Assembly (NCBI RefSeq): GCF_003602235.1
Contig: NZ_QZVS01000066.1
Coordinates: 1 to 48,400, forward strand
Length of the DNA stretch: 48,400 nucleotides
Origin: Cryobacterium melibiosiphilum
GTDB taxonomy: Bacteria; Actinomycetota; Actinomycetes; Actinomycetales; Microbacteriaceae
Direction of reading: 5' to 3'
The notes beneath the pieces were generated by a model. It did no database searches and was not told the DNA's origin. It saw only the letters and a list, made by a program, of their open reading frames with translations. Of this stretch, positions 35,735-44,176 are shown piece after piece. Numbering within the stretch: the first letter of the stretch is position 1; every line of letters begins with the position of its first letter. Made by a program: the position numbers and the translations under genes.

Positions 35735-35750
35735 TTAGTCACTTGACTAA
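35735..35750. promoter_or_regulatory. Palindromic operator upstream of the biosynthetic operon
   Basis: TTAGTCA (35735-35741) and TGACTAA (35744-35750) form a perfect inverted repeat with a 2-bp centre, 24 bp upstream of the GTG start of the megasynthetase gene and the only clear palindrome in its leader. An AT-rich dyad of this size resembles operators of MarR-type dimers. It lies in a local AT-rich island, and a TAGAAT that could be a -10 box is at 35755-35760 on the minus strand. No regulator gene is in the window. Confidence 0.6.
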
Positions 35751-35923
35751 TTGGATTCTAACTGTTGCCGCTGGCGCCGGGGAACCCCCCCAGAACGGGC
35801 AACCCCGCGGGGCGGATGATGTCGAGGCGGCTTTGATCCACTCAGCGGCGCGCCGCTCGGGCCCACTGGTCGATCGTGGGCCAGCCTCCGGTTCGCGGTC
35901 GCACAAGCCGCAACACTCTCACT

Positions 35924-36503
35924 ATGACAATTTCGCTGACGACACTCTCCGCGGAGACTCCCTTCATTGGAACGGATGCCAAGGTCGCGGACGCTTGGAG
36001 GCTCGTGCTCGGCGATCGCCGTACGAACAATGCCCGCAGGTACCCGGCCGAATTCCTCGTCGCGAAAGCGTTGGGCATCGAGGGTACCGGCCGAATCGAG
36101 TGGACGGATCACGACGTTCTCTGCGTGACGACGAAGCTCGAGGTGAAGTCCACCGGCACCGTCCAAGCTTTTCGGCCGGCTCGGCCGGGAGATCCGCACC
36201 GGTATTCTCAGACATGATGGGCAAGCTTCTGAACGACCGTGGAGCCTACGCCTCGGCAGCCTCTTTCAACGCGGACATCTAAGTGTTCGCCACCGAGACC
36301 GAGGACGATGAAGCCCTCTACGACCCTCCACTCCTGCGGCAATGGCGGCTCACGGTCCTACGGTGGCCGAGATAAAGAAGCTCGGTCGGAAGAGCGTCCG
36401 ATTATCCGTTTTGAGACGGGACGACCGCCCCGAATGTCAATGGCACGAACTGGCCGACGTGATCGCTTTGGCTTCTGCGGGCAACGTGACCTCACACCAG
36501 TAA
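35924..36503 (+). pseudogene. Decayed nuclease-like gene (frameshifts and internal stop)
   Basis: ATG 35924 opens a frame whose first about 80 codons look like a real small nuclease or restriction-subunit protein: NNARRYPAEFLVAKALGI, then RIEWTDHDVL and KLEVKST, a possible PD-(D/E)XK core (D...EVK). Coding then jumps frame near 36175 (KLLNDRGAYASAASFNADI), meets TAA at 36280-36282 where a Tyr codon would fit, continues as VFATETEDDEALYDP, and jumps again near 36365 to EIKKLGRKSVRLSVLRRDD before TAA 36501-36503. Three lesions in otherwise smooth protein-like sequence mark it as a pseudogene. Family not named with certainty; a defence gene is likely from the motifs and the neighbouring PD-(D/E)XK gene. 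Confidence 0.65.
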
Positions 36504-36608
36504 ATCGACCCCTGGACCAGCTACATCTTCATGACCGGGACTGGCGAGTCCTTCAACGGTTTCCATTGGCTGCCACAGCGAGTGGGATGCGCTGTGCACG
36601 AATGGGTC

Positions 36609-38525
36609 TCATTCTCTGGATTCAATAGATTCCCCTAGTACGATCCCGCCGTCAGGCTCGATCGTCGCAACGTGCCAGATAGATGCACGAGACCCGGCGC
36701 CCGCCCGGGGTAGCAGCGTCATCGTGCCTCTCAGCGTGGTGATCGTGACGACCGGTGCCGCATTTGACACATTCGGCACATCGGAGGAAAACAAGTGAAC
36801 CTCGATACTGATTGCCTTTCCCGTGGGATGGAACAACGCGACCTCCGGGCCACCATAGAAGCGGTCGCCTCCCAATTCGGCATGCGCGGACGTCAAATTC
36901 CCGTGGTAAACAAGATCGCCTGTTTCAGCCTCAATCAAATGGAGATCCAAGTCATGAACAGCGGTCATCCAGCGAAGGGCCACCGTCCCCCCGAGCAATT
37001 CTCTCTGGCCCTGTAATTCTGCTGCGGGGCCCGCGCGCCGCGCCCAAATTGTGTGGACTCCCTCGCTAGGGCCCGGTACGTAGACCTCCGCTTGTGGTCC
37101 TGGTTGCTGTTCAAATGGCGTGGGCAGTAGCGCAACGAGCCTGTCAGCGAACGTCTTCGTTGCTGACCGGCTTCCTGGACGGACCTGCGGATGAAGTGAC
37201 ACGCGCTTCCGGTCGGCGGGCGCGACCTTGTTTAGGGTCCTCTGACCGAGCGGGCCGTGGGCGACGATGAAAACTTCTGCGTCGCTCAAATTGTGTGCGT
37301 AGTCGTGAGCCGTGTCACCATGATTCTTGCTGTTGAGATACTGCTTTGCTTCGATGACACCAATAACCTTGTTCGGCGCTGCGCCGTTGATGAGCACATA
37401 ATCCGGCTGGATATGGTTTACTCGTCCCTTTCCTTTAAGACCCGTCGCCTGAAACCTTTTCTCCGTCCACAACTCCACTGCGCCGTTCGCTGTGTCGATT
37501 CGCGCGAGCAACGTAGCTCGGAATGGAAAGGCCAACACGCCGTCGGTCACGTCAAAACTCAAACGACCAGGCACGAGCGCAGCGTCAATTGCCGCAGCAA
37601 CCCACGCTGAGTACAGGTCGGGCCGTTTGCCCCAGTACGGCAACCTCAGAACGTCAGCGAGCTCTTCAATCCGTTGCTCCGCAGTGATCGTCGACGCGAC
37701 CCAGAACCGTTCCAGCCAGCGCAGCTGCGCTTGCACTAGCTTCGCCGACTCATCAGCGGATAGTTCAGCAAATAGATCCGGGACGAGGCTCATGATTCCG
37801 ATTTCTGTGAGCCACCAAAGGTCACCAGCCAGAATCCTCAGGTCGGGACTATCGTCGGTCTGATCGTGACTGGGGCGCATAGTGCCCACTGTTGGCCCAA
37901 GCTCGGAAAACTTGTCGAGCGCTGCAACTATGACTTGTCGAAGGCGCGTAACGAGGTGCACGAGCGATGGATTCTCGATCAGAGGCGCCGGGATTTCTGA
38001 AGCGAATGGCCATTCACTCGCGGCCGCGACCGATTCAAGGCCAAGGAGATTCACGGCGGCGTCATGTGCATGGTGGTGCAACTTGTCGGCACGTTCAGCA
38101 AGTGGGCTTTTCCACGCATACTCGTGATCGAACTGGAACGCGTCGATCCTGCGCAGGACAGTTTGAGTGCGCTGGACTCTTTCGCGGAACGGCGCGAGCT
38201 GATCGTCGATCGCATCGCCCGTCTCAAACTCGTATGAGATGTGCAGATTGTCTTTGTGCGTGCGAGTGGCGTCGATTCTTTCATAAAGCGCGAGCAGGTC
38301 GCTCAACATCCCACTGAACGAGGTAAGCACCGGCATCATCGTCCGGATGAGGTCGCGCGCGTCCCACTTCGCAATGTCCATTGCCCGGGGAAGGGCAGCG
38401 ATGTCAAGGGACGAATCTCCAATCTCACGACGGACGAGGTCGGCGATATCGCTGTCATAGTCCTTTGGGCGGAGCAGGTTCGAATCCACCCATTCTGTCC
38501 ATAGCTCCGCGGCAGTTGTGATCAT
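36609..38525 (-). CDS. Uncharacterised protein with PD-(D/E)XK nuclease-like motif
   Basis: Protein of 638 residues counted from ATG 38525; the frame is open 30 codons further upstream without conserved features. The N-terminal two thirds are mostly helical, with many Leu/Arg/Asp and conserved-looking Trp. At residues 370-400 the pattern QPDYVLING...VIGVIEAKQY places Asp375, Glu392 and Lys394 as in PD-(D/E)XK nucleases. The C-terminal about 150 residues are beta-rich with a YHGNLTSAHAELGGDRFYGG stretch. I do not recognise the full architecture. Its neighbours (a dead nuclease-like gene, mobile-element scars, a restriction-modification gene further right) favour a defence role. It could also be a mobile-element maintenance nuclease. 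Confidence 0.6.
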   Translation of the reverse strand: MITTAAELWTEWVDSNLLRPKDYDSDIADLVRREIGDSSLDIAALPRAMDIAKWDARDLIRTMMPVLTSFSGMLSDLLALYERIDATRTHKDNLHISYEFETGDAIDDQLAPFRERVQRTQTVLRRIDAFQFDHEYAWKSPLAERADKLHHHAHDAAVNLLGLESVAAASEWPFASEIPAPLIENPSLVHLVTRLRQVIVAALDKFSELGPTVGTMRPSHDQTDDSPDLRILAGDLWWLTEIGIMSLVPDLFAELSADESAKLVQAQLRWLERFWVASTITAEQRIEELADVLRLPYWGKRPDLYSAWVAAAIDAALVPGRLSFDVTDGVLAFPFRATLLARIDTANGAVELWTEKRFQATGLKGKGRVNHIQPDYVLINGAAPNKVIGVIEAKQYLNSKNHGDTAHDYAHNLSDAEVFIVAHGPLGQRTLNKVAPADRKRVSLHPQVRPGSRSATKTFADRLVALLPTPFEQQPGPQAEVYVPGPSEGVHTIWARRAGPAAELQGQRELLGGTVALRWMTAVHDLDLHLIEAETGDLVYHGNLTSAHAELGGDRFYGGPEVALFHPTGKAISIEVHLFSSDVPNVSNAAPVVTITTLRGTMTLLPRAGAGSRASIWHVATIEPDGGIVLGESIESRE

Positions 38526-38772
38526 GTTGCTCAATGTATCGGGGCTGGGGAATGGATGGTTCCCGTTCCAACTATTCCGGCTCGGGAAATGCCTCAGAGG
38601 GTAGTCCACCCACACCGATTATCACACGGTGTCCCACGCGGAGGCGAGATGCTCCCACTGTCAGACTTCGTCCACTCCATTTTTCAAAGACTGAGCGCTG
38701 TAACAGCTTCAAAACGAAATCGCGGGCCGCCACAATGGCGGACGGACGCCTCGCCGGGCTGGAAGAAGAGGG

Positions 38773-39135
38773 GTGGTGGATACCGGGGATGTAGTGCCCC
38801 AAAAAGTCGCTCGACGCTTGGCCGAGGAGGTGAAGAAGCTCGATCTTCCCCGAGCCGACAAGCGGCTACCGCCGTTCGTGAATATGCTGCGCGATGTCGA
38901 CAAGGAGAACTTCTTGGAGATTGGGCATCACATCCTCTCCCAGCAGGTTCACGTCACGCACTCGTCCGTGACGTCCTTTGTTTCACCCGGCAAGGACAAT
39001 TTCCAGACCAAATATGACCAGGACTACGGCTGCCAATGCCAGGCGGCCTACGTCGTGGCCGCATCCTGCATGTTCGTTCGCTGGGTGGTTGCCCGCCCAA
39101 CGAACGACACCGCACTTTGCGCCCGATGGCCATGA
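38773..39135 (+). CDS. Small hypothetical protein, probably a fragment
   Basis: Frame of 120 codons from GTG 38773. Residues 8-75 are protein-like (ARRLAEEVKKLDLPRADKRL, then LRDVDKENFLEIGHHILSQQ, then VHVTHSSVTSF) and suggest a helical domain with a conserved His/Gln region, somewhat like proteins that carry a YR-S-H motif. The last about 30 residues lose that character. No good ribosome-binding site is seen. I read it as the remains of a larger gene, or a poorly supported small gene; function unknown. Confidence 0.35.
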   Translation: MVDTGDVVPQKVARRLAEEVKKLDLPRADKRLPPFVNMLRDVDKENFLEIGHHILSQQVHVTHSSVTSFVSPGKDNFQTKYDQDYGCQCQAAYVVAASCMFVRWVVARPTNDTALCARWP

Positions 39136-39202
39136 CATACCCCGGAGTCGGCCTTGGCCCGACCCCAGTCGAGTCCGCCGATAGTCTTCGACTACAGAGG
39201 TT

Positions 39203-39928
39203 CTATGACAGGGAGAACAGGTACGCCGGTGCGGCGATCTGGGTGACGGTGCTTGAGTCGGGGACAGCATTGGCAATGGCACCGTAAGTCATTTCTAATC
39301 CGGCACCGTCAATGATCCCCGAGAACGACGTGGGGAGGTCTACCGCAACGGAGCGTATTCCGAATGCGTCGTCGGTGTGGACGCGGTTCGCGGGCTGACC
39401 TTCAGCGGCGAGGTCAAAATCATCCCCGACACGTGTCAGGCCCACCGCAGTGATGGCGACATCGGCGTCCGTGGTTGCCGCCGTGGCCTGCACGCTAAAC
39501 GCGGGCTGATAAAGGCGCGCTTCGCCGGTGAGCAACGCCTCGGCTGGGTACCGATTGACGACGATATCGAATCCGCCCCAGGAAGTCCCGTCAACTTCGG
39601 GATAGTGGTTTGTTCGGTCTTGGTGGCGAGTCTCGGTTGGTTCACCGAGGATTCCAGCGGCGGCGGCAACGGCGGCGTCGCCGTCCTCGGAATACGTCAG
39701 CGAGACGAGTACGTTTCCACTCACATCGACAATGTCCGTATTCTCGGCGCCAATGATGATGTCCGTCGGTGCGGATGCCGACGACGATGGGTCAATCGGG
39801 TCGGGTTCCGCGGGCAATGCGGTCGCACAAGCTGAGAGCATCAAGCCCAAGACGGCCATGGAAATTACTGCAGATGTCTTACGAATGAGAGCCCCCAGAG
39901 AAAATGCTGACGTGAACAAACCGTCCAC
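39203..39928 (-). CDS. Putative lipoprotein of unknown function
   Basis: About 241 residues. A signal peptide of basic residues (IRKTS), a hydrophobic stretch and lipobox LSAC are followed by an Asp/Pro/Ser linker, so it should be a membrane-anchored extracellular lipoprotein. The body (SLTYSEDGDAAVAAAAGILG, then TSWGGFDIVV) resembles a common actinobacterial lipoprotein type without known function. The start is uncertain: GTG 39928 or TTG 39940 leaves an oddly long n-region, whereas an in-frame ATT at 39884-39886, with GGGGG five bases before it, would give an ideal signal peptide starting just before RKTSAV. It is not obviously related in sequence to the lipoprotein at 1965-2699. Confidence 0.65.
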   Translation of the reverse strand: MDGLFTSAFSLGALIRKTSAVISMAVLGLMLSACATALPAEPDPIDPSSSASAPTDIIIGAENTDIVDVSGNVLVSLTYSEDGDAAVAAAAGILGEPTETRHQDRTNHYPEVDGTSWGGFDIVVNRYPAEALLTGEARLYQPAFSVQATAATTDADVAITAVGLTRVGDDFDLAAEGQPANRVHTDDAFGIRSVAVDLPTSFSGIIDGAGLEMTYGAIANAVPDSSTVTQIAAPAYLFSLS

Positions 39929-40019
39929 CCCAGAATTCAACGGTATCGCTCCGAGCGACTGAACGCAGATATCAGCATCTTTTCACCCGATCACGCCCGA
40001 CCGTACACCGCTCTTACTA

Positions 40020-40250
40020 TCAGCGATAAGCCTCGTCAATATCAGCGCAGTCATACCTCTTGCCACATGAATCACACGGGAACACGCCAGCCTCGTAAAC
40101 GGGGTCAGCTGCGGGAAGAAACTTTGCGGCACAGACCCCTGACCCTCGATCACCATGCTGATTTTTAGCCCACTCAGCAGCACAGTGTCAACGCTTCGGC
40201 GTCTCCCTCGGCCAGCGCCACAGTCAGCGCTTCGGTCAGTGCCGCAAGCG
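40020..40250 (-). pseudogene. Frameshifted small Cys-containing protein downstream of HU
   Basis: Just after the HU stop, one minus-strand frame reads LAALTEALTVALAEGDAEAL then TLC. A one-base shift at a TGCTGCTG run (about 40180) then continues as AEWAKNQHGDRGSGVCAAKF, followed by VFPCDSCGKRYDCADIDEAY and R, to TGA at 40020-40022. The joined product of about 75 residues has a CxxC...C cluster typical of a small zinc ribbon. There is no start codon in the first frame outside the HU gene. It could be a real gene with a sequence error, a programmed shift or a pseudogene. Confidence 0.4.
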
Positions 40251-40255
40251 GAAGC

Positions 40256-40543
40256 TTACTTACCGGCAGCCTTCAGCCTGCTCCCGGCAGTAAGCCGGAC
40301 ACGGTGACCTGCAGCAATAGCGACCTCGTCACCCGTCCGCGGATTACGACCGATACGCGCCGCAGTTGCAGTGCGCTCAGCCCCGAGCCATCCCGGGATA
40401 GTGACCTTGGTATCATTCTTGACGGCCTCAGCAAGCGTCTCAAAAAACGTATTCAAAATGCCATCAACTACAGCCTGACTCTGTCCCGAATCAGCTGCAA
40501 CCTTCGCAACGAGCTCAGTCTTGTTCAACGAATTATCAGTCAT
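40256..40543 (-). CDS. HU-family DNA-binding protein
   Basis: Histone-like protein of 95 residues: helical N-terminal dimerisation part (NKTELVAKVAADSG) and DNA-binding beta arms with ARIGRNPRTGDEVAIAAG, the HU/IHF signature with the intercalating-Pro context RNPRTG. The ATG at 40543 has a strong GAGGAGG ribosome-binding site, so the upstream frame extension is excluded. HU-like proteins compact DNA and assist replication and recombination. A copy on a mobile replicon may buffer its effect on the host nucleoid. It is divergent from the DRGH nuclease gene, with a 342-bp gap, and a decayed Cys-rich frame follows it. Confidence 0.92.
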   Translation of the reverse strand: MTDNSLNKTELVAKVAADSGQSQAVVDGILNTFFETLAEAVKNDTKVTIPGWLGAERTATAARIGRNPRTGDEVAIAAGHRVRLTAGSRLKAAGK

Positions 40544-40885
40544 TGAGTGTCCTCCTCGGACCATTGCCGGTAAAAACCAGGCCTTCACATAAAACGGGCG
40601 ATACTTCCAGAAACTGAGTCTGGTCGCCGGTGGAACCGATTTGAATCTAACAGAGTGTGGCATTCAGCTTCATGGCACGGTTTCTTCCACGCAACAGAGC
40701 AGCATTCATGATTGATCCGTTGACACCGGAACGTCCCACAACAAGAACACCAATCCGCTCAAGGTCGCAGCGCGGCGTGTTAGAGGACGGTTTCACATGA
40801 TGAAAGCAATACGGGATTCTCTCATCACTACCGCCATCAAAATCTGACGGCCTTACCTGTCGGTTATCGCTGCTTGACTATCACT
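40544..40885. other. 342-bp divergent intergenic region, no gene seen
   Basis: Lies between the HU gene (leftward) and the DRGH nuclease gene (rightward). It is less GC-rich than the coding parts and must hold both promoters. I see no long repeat, no tRNA and no clear operator. Confidence 0.5.
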
Positions 40886-41758
40886 ATGAACGCCGCACTA
40901 TTTCATCCTTCTGGATACAACACCGACTTCCTTGACGTTCCTCTACCACTGCCGGCGCCGGCTGCGGGAACCCTGATGCGTGAACTGGCTTACACACATT
41001 TCACCGTGCTCTTAGACCCTGCGCGGCGCCTCGCGATCTCGACCGGCGTCAACATCGACGGGGACCAGCTCGTTACCGTTGACCGAGGCGACAACTGGCA
41101 CCTCGACTCGCGTATCCCGGTCTACGAACAGGCCGGGGAGGCCCTTTATGCCAGAAACGATCTCGACCGCGGACACCTCGTCCGGCGTCAAGACCCGGTC
41201 TGGGGCAACAAAACAATAGCCCAGCAAGCGAATTACGATACCTTCGCTTACACCAACGCCGCCCCTCAAGCCGCAGCCTTCAACCAATCGAAACAACTTT
41301 GGCTCGGCCTCGAGGACCACGTCCTCACCTATGCCCGCAGCAACGGTAACCGCATCAGTGTCTTCACTGCCCCCGTGCTCTCCGCCCAGGATCCGATATA
41401 CCGCGGTGTGAAGATCCCACACTCGTTCTGGAAAATCGCGGCATGGACCACGACCACGGACGACTCCACCGCTCTTTACGCTGCCGGATTCGTCCTCGAC
41501 CAAAGCCCACAATTAGAAGACCTCGACCTTGACCTTGACATGGTCCGCGCTCAAGCTCGCACCGATGGCACTCCTCCGCCGCTTGGACCGTACCGCACCT
41601 ACCAAGTACCCATCGTCGACATCGTCGACCTCACCGGGCTTGACCTGACTGCCCTGTCCCAGGCAGACGTCTACGCCCCGGCCCCAGCTATCAGGGAAGG
41701 CACCGACCGCCGAGCGCGCTGGGTCGAACTGGGCGACACCACGAGCATCCAGCTATAA
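40886..41758 (+). CDS. DNA/RNA non-specific endonuclease (DRGH family)
   Basis: Beta-beta-alpha-metal nuclease of 290 residues. The catalytic DRGH motif is at 94-97 (NDLDRGHLVRR, with His97 as general base) and the metal-binding Asn in TNAAPQAAAFNQ (Asn124, Asn133 candidates), as in NucA/EndoG-like enzymes that cut DNA and RNA without sequence specificity. No signal peptide is visible, so it acts inside the cell or is released by another route. ATG 40886 is chosen; a TTG at 40874 is also in frame. No ribosome-binding site is clear. No inhibitor gene is adjacent, unlike most toxin nucleases, so regulation or silence of this gene is of interest. The IS begins about 20 bp after its stop. Confidence 0.88.
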   Translation: MNAALFHPSGYNTDFLDVPLPLPAPAAGTLMRELAYTHFTVLLDPARRLAISTGVNIDGDQLVTVDRGDNWHLDSRIPVYEQAGEALYARNDLDRGHLVRRQDPVWGNKTIAQQANYDTFAYTNAAPQAAAFNQSKQLWLGLEDHVLTYARSNGNRISVFTAPVLSAQDPIYRGVKIPHSFWKIAAWTTTTDDSTALYAAGFVLDQSPQLEDLDLDLDMVRAQARTDGTPPPLGPYRTYQVPIVDIVDLTGLDLTALSQADVYAPAPAIREGTDRRARWVELGDTTSIQL

Positions 41759-41791
41759 CTGAGTATTAGAGCCTGTGAGCCCCACCCGATC

Positions 41792-41810
41792 GTGCGGTTG
41801 AGCCCCACTG
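41792..41810. repeat. IS21-type element, left terminal inverted repeat core
   Basis: GTGCGGTTGAGCCCCACTG matches, inverted, the right-end sequence at 44277-44295 over 19 bases. A further related copy lies just outside (about 41776-41791) and another, ending GATCGTGCGG, just inside. Confidence 0.8.
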
Positions 41811-41871
41811 ATCGTGCGGAAGAGCACCAGTGGTGGTGTGGCTCAGCCCCACTGGTGCTCCCCGTCACGGA

Positions 41872-42621
41872 TTACGCGGTCACGAGGGCGGCTTGTTCCC
41901 TCATGTTGTAGGTACCGGTGTCGACCCAGGTGGTGTTGTGGATGATGCGGTCCATGATGGCGTCGGCGTGAACGCCGGCGCCGAGGCGTTGGTGCCAGTC
42001 CTTCTGTTGATACTGGGTGCAGAACACCGTTGAGGCCTCGCCGTAACGGCGCTCCATCAGCTCTAGCAGCATCGTCCGCATCGATTCCGTCGGCTTATCC
42101 AGCAGCCACTCATCGATGACCAGCAGCGTGAACGCAGCATACTTCCGCAGGAATTTGCCGGCACCGCCGGTGGCATCCTGGGCGGCGACCCAAGCTTCCT
42201 CAAGGTCGGGCATTCGGACGTAGTGGGCGCGGATGCGATGCTCGCAAGCGCGTTTGGCGAGAGCGCATCCCAGATACGACTTCCCCGACCCGGTGAAGCC
42301 TTGGAAGACGACGTTCTGTTGCCGGGTGACGAACGAGCAGGTCCCGAGCTGGGTCAGCACCTGCCGGTTGAGGCCGCGCTCGTCGAGGAGGTCGATGCGC
42401 CGCAAATCCGCGTTCGGGTAACGCAGTCCCGCCCGCCGGATCAGCCCGTCAACCTTGGAATGCATGAACGTCGAGTAGGCGTCGTCAACGACGAGCCGGA
42501 CCCGTTCCTCGAAAGTCAGGCTGATGGAGAGGATCTCGTCCTGGAGGTCGATGGCTTGCAGCAGCTCGCCGGCGTTCATCTCGCGGAGCTTGCGTTTGGT
42601 CTCCCCATCCAGAGCGCTCAA
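41872..42621 (-). CDS. istB: IstB, ATPase helper of the IS21-family transposase
   Basis: AAA+ protein of 249 residues that assists strand transfer and target choice by IstA. Walker A GFTGSGKSYLG and Walker B TLLVIDEWLLD are clear, and the N-terminal region (LREMNAGELLQAIDLQDEIL) matches IstB proteins. The start is TTG 42621, overlapping the istA stop (TTGA), which gives the normal IstB length; a frame extension upstream runs inside istA. A later ATG (MNAGELL) is possible. Confidence 0.9.
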   Translation of the reverse strand: MSALDGETKRKLREMNAGELLQAIDLQDEILSISLTFEERVRLVVDDAYSTFMHSKVDGLIRRAGLRYPNADLRRIDLLDERGLNRQVLTQLGTCSFVTRQQNVVFQGFTGSGKSYLGCALAKRACEHRIRAHYVRMPDLEEAWVAAQDATGGAGKFLRKYAAFTLLVIDEWLLDKPTESMRTMLLELMERRYGEASTVFCTQYQQKDWHQRLGAGVHADAIMDRIIHNTTWVDTGTYNMREQAALVTA

Positions 42622-44168
42622 CGGTTCCCTCCGGCGTAGTAAGCGCTGCCACGAACATAACCGCCATGGTCCGGTTCCGGTTCCGGAACTTGTCCGGTTT
42701 TGTCTTGCCCGGTGTCGAGGATCGGCCGCAAATGCGCATAGCGCGGGGAGCGGACCGGGCCCCGCAGCGCGAGTGCGCAGGCGGCCTCGACCCGGGCTGA
42801 GGGGAACCGGCGCGAGAGTTTCAGTACGGCCAGCGCGGCGTCGAAGCCGGCCTCGTCGATGAAGACGGTCTCGAAGATCTTGGCCGTCACGGTGACGGTT
42901 GCCGGCCCGATCCGTGCGGCCCATTCCTCGATCCGGGGTCGGTCCCAGGCCTGGAAGCGGCGCCCCTCGGGCAAGTCCGCATCGTTGGTCCGATACTGGT
43001 TCGTCGTACTGGCCGGCAGCAGCAAATGACTGGCCAGACGCTCATCGCGCCGATAAACCTCCAGCATCGTCTCGGTGATGCGAAGGTCCACCAGCGCACC
43101 GATGTGGCTGAAGGGGACGGAGTAGAAATTCTTGGCCCAGACTACGTGGGCGTTGGCGTTGACCTTTCGTTTATAGGACCACGTGCTGATCTCAAACGGC
43201 GCCACCGGCAGTGCCTGTAACAACGGCTTCTCCTCGGTGGTGAACACGCTGAGGCGGGACCCGACTCGTTTCTGGAAGGGCTCCCGGTTGTAGGCATCCA
43301 TCTGTTCCCGAATTCGCAGGCGCAGCTGCGCCAGCGAGGTGAACGTCTCCTTCCTCAAACCGGCGATGATCCAGGTCGCGACGTGGGCGACCGTGTTCTC
43401 AGTGCTGCTCTTGTCGCGCGGGTGCCGCACTCTGCCGGGGAGCACCGCGGCCGAGTAGTGCGCCGCCATCTCCCGGTAAGCATCATTCAACACGACCTCC
43501 CCTTCCTTCGGGTGGGAGATCACACCGGTCTTTAGGTTGTCGGGCACCAGCCGTGGGACGCTGCCGCCGAAGAACGTAAACATTGCCGTGTGCGCGCGTA
43601 GCCACGCCTCCTGCCGCATATCCAGGGTCGCTTCCACGAACGCGTAGCGGCTAAACGGCAGGCAGGCGACGAACAGATATACTTTCGACCTCTCGCCCGT
43701 CGTCGGGTCGAGTAGCTGCATTGTGGGCCCGGACCAGTCGACCTCGATACTGCGGCCTGCCTTGTGGCCGACCCGGGACGTCGCCCCCGAGACAGCGGCA
43801 TGTTCGGCATAGAGTCGGCAGAAGCGGTCGTAGCTCATCGTCGCCTGCACCATAGATGAGGCGTCGACATACTCCTGGTGCAACAGCTTCAGCGTCACGC
43901 CGACCCGCGCGAGCTCGGTGTGGACCCGGCCCCAGTCCGGCTGCGCGAAGACGGACTCGTGGACGCCGCGGCCGGGGAACAACGTCGAATACACCGCGGC
44001 CTCCGACAACTCGGCGACGTCATCCCAGCCGAGCCCGAGCCGCTCCGCGGCATCGAGCACCGCTCGAATGCTGTGGCGGGACATCCCTTGGGCGGACTCT
44101 ATCGCCCGTCGCGACAAGCCCTGATTACGAAGCTGCAGGATCTGCTTCGCTTTGATCTTCCGCACCAT
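42618..44168 (-). CDS. istA: IstA, IS21-family DDE transposase
   Basis: Transposase of 516 residues from ATG 44168. N-terminal helix-turn-helix (KQILQLRNQGLSRRAIESAQ), then an RNase H-fold DDE core: Asp in SIEVDWSGP, Asp in LVPDNLKTGV and Glu in KSSTENTVAH. The C-terminal region has the usual IstA beta-rich and basic parts. The coding frame is uninterrupted and it overlaps istB. Its ribosome-binding site AAGGAG lies inside the right arm of a strong hairpin (44177-44213), so translation may be damped on read-through transcripts. Confidence 0.93.
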   Translation of the reverse strand: MVRKIKAKQILQLRNQGLSRRAIESAQGMSRHSIRAVLDAAERLGLGWDDVAELSEAAVYSTLFPGRGVHESVFAQPDWGRVHTELARVGVTLKLLHQEYVDASSMVQATMSYDRFCRLYAEHAAVSGATSRVGHKAGRSIEVDWSGPTMQLLDPTTGERSKVYLFVACLPFSRYAFVEATLDMRQEAWLRAHTAMFTFFGGSVPRLVPDNLKTGVISHPKEGEVVLNDAYREMAAHYSAAVLPGRVRHPRDKSSTENTVAHVATWIIAGLRKETFTSLAQLRLRIREQMDAYNREPFQKRVGSRLSVFTTEEKPLLQALPVAPFEISTWSYKRKVNANAHVVWAKNFYSVPFSHIGALVDLRITETMLEVYRRDERLASHLLLPASTTNQYRTNDADLPEGRRFQAWDRPRIEEWAARIGPATVTVTAKIFETVFIDEAGFDAALAVLKLSRRFPSARVEAACALALRGPVRSPRYAHLRPILDTGQDKTGQVPEPEPDHGGYVRGSAYYAGGNR

Positions 44169-44176
44169 TACCGGTA

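Noticed and set aside
35747..36199. Minus-strand frame of 150 codons upstream of the synthetase gene, considered as a regulator
   Set aside because: Arg/Pro/His-rich with no HTH; the opposite strand carries the recognisable pseudogene fragments.
36504..36630. In-frame continuation after the pseudogene stop reading IDPWTSYIFMTGTGESFNGF
   Set aside because: Protein-like, but too short and overlapping the end of the PD-(D/E)XK gene on the other strand; could be a further relic, not annotated.
36609..38525. Classical type II restriction enzyme with partner methylase
   Set aside because: No methyltransferase motif in or next to this gene; the nearest methylase is the self-contained enzyme about 7 kb away.
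39983..40183. Minus-strand frame of 66 codons between the lipoprotein and HU genes
   Set aside because: It overlaps the better-supported frame with a Cys cluster, lacks a ribosome-binding site and has no motif.
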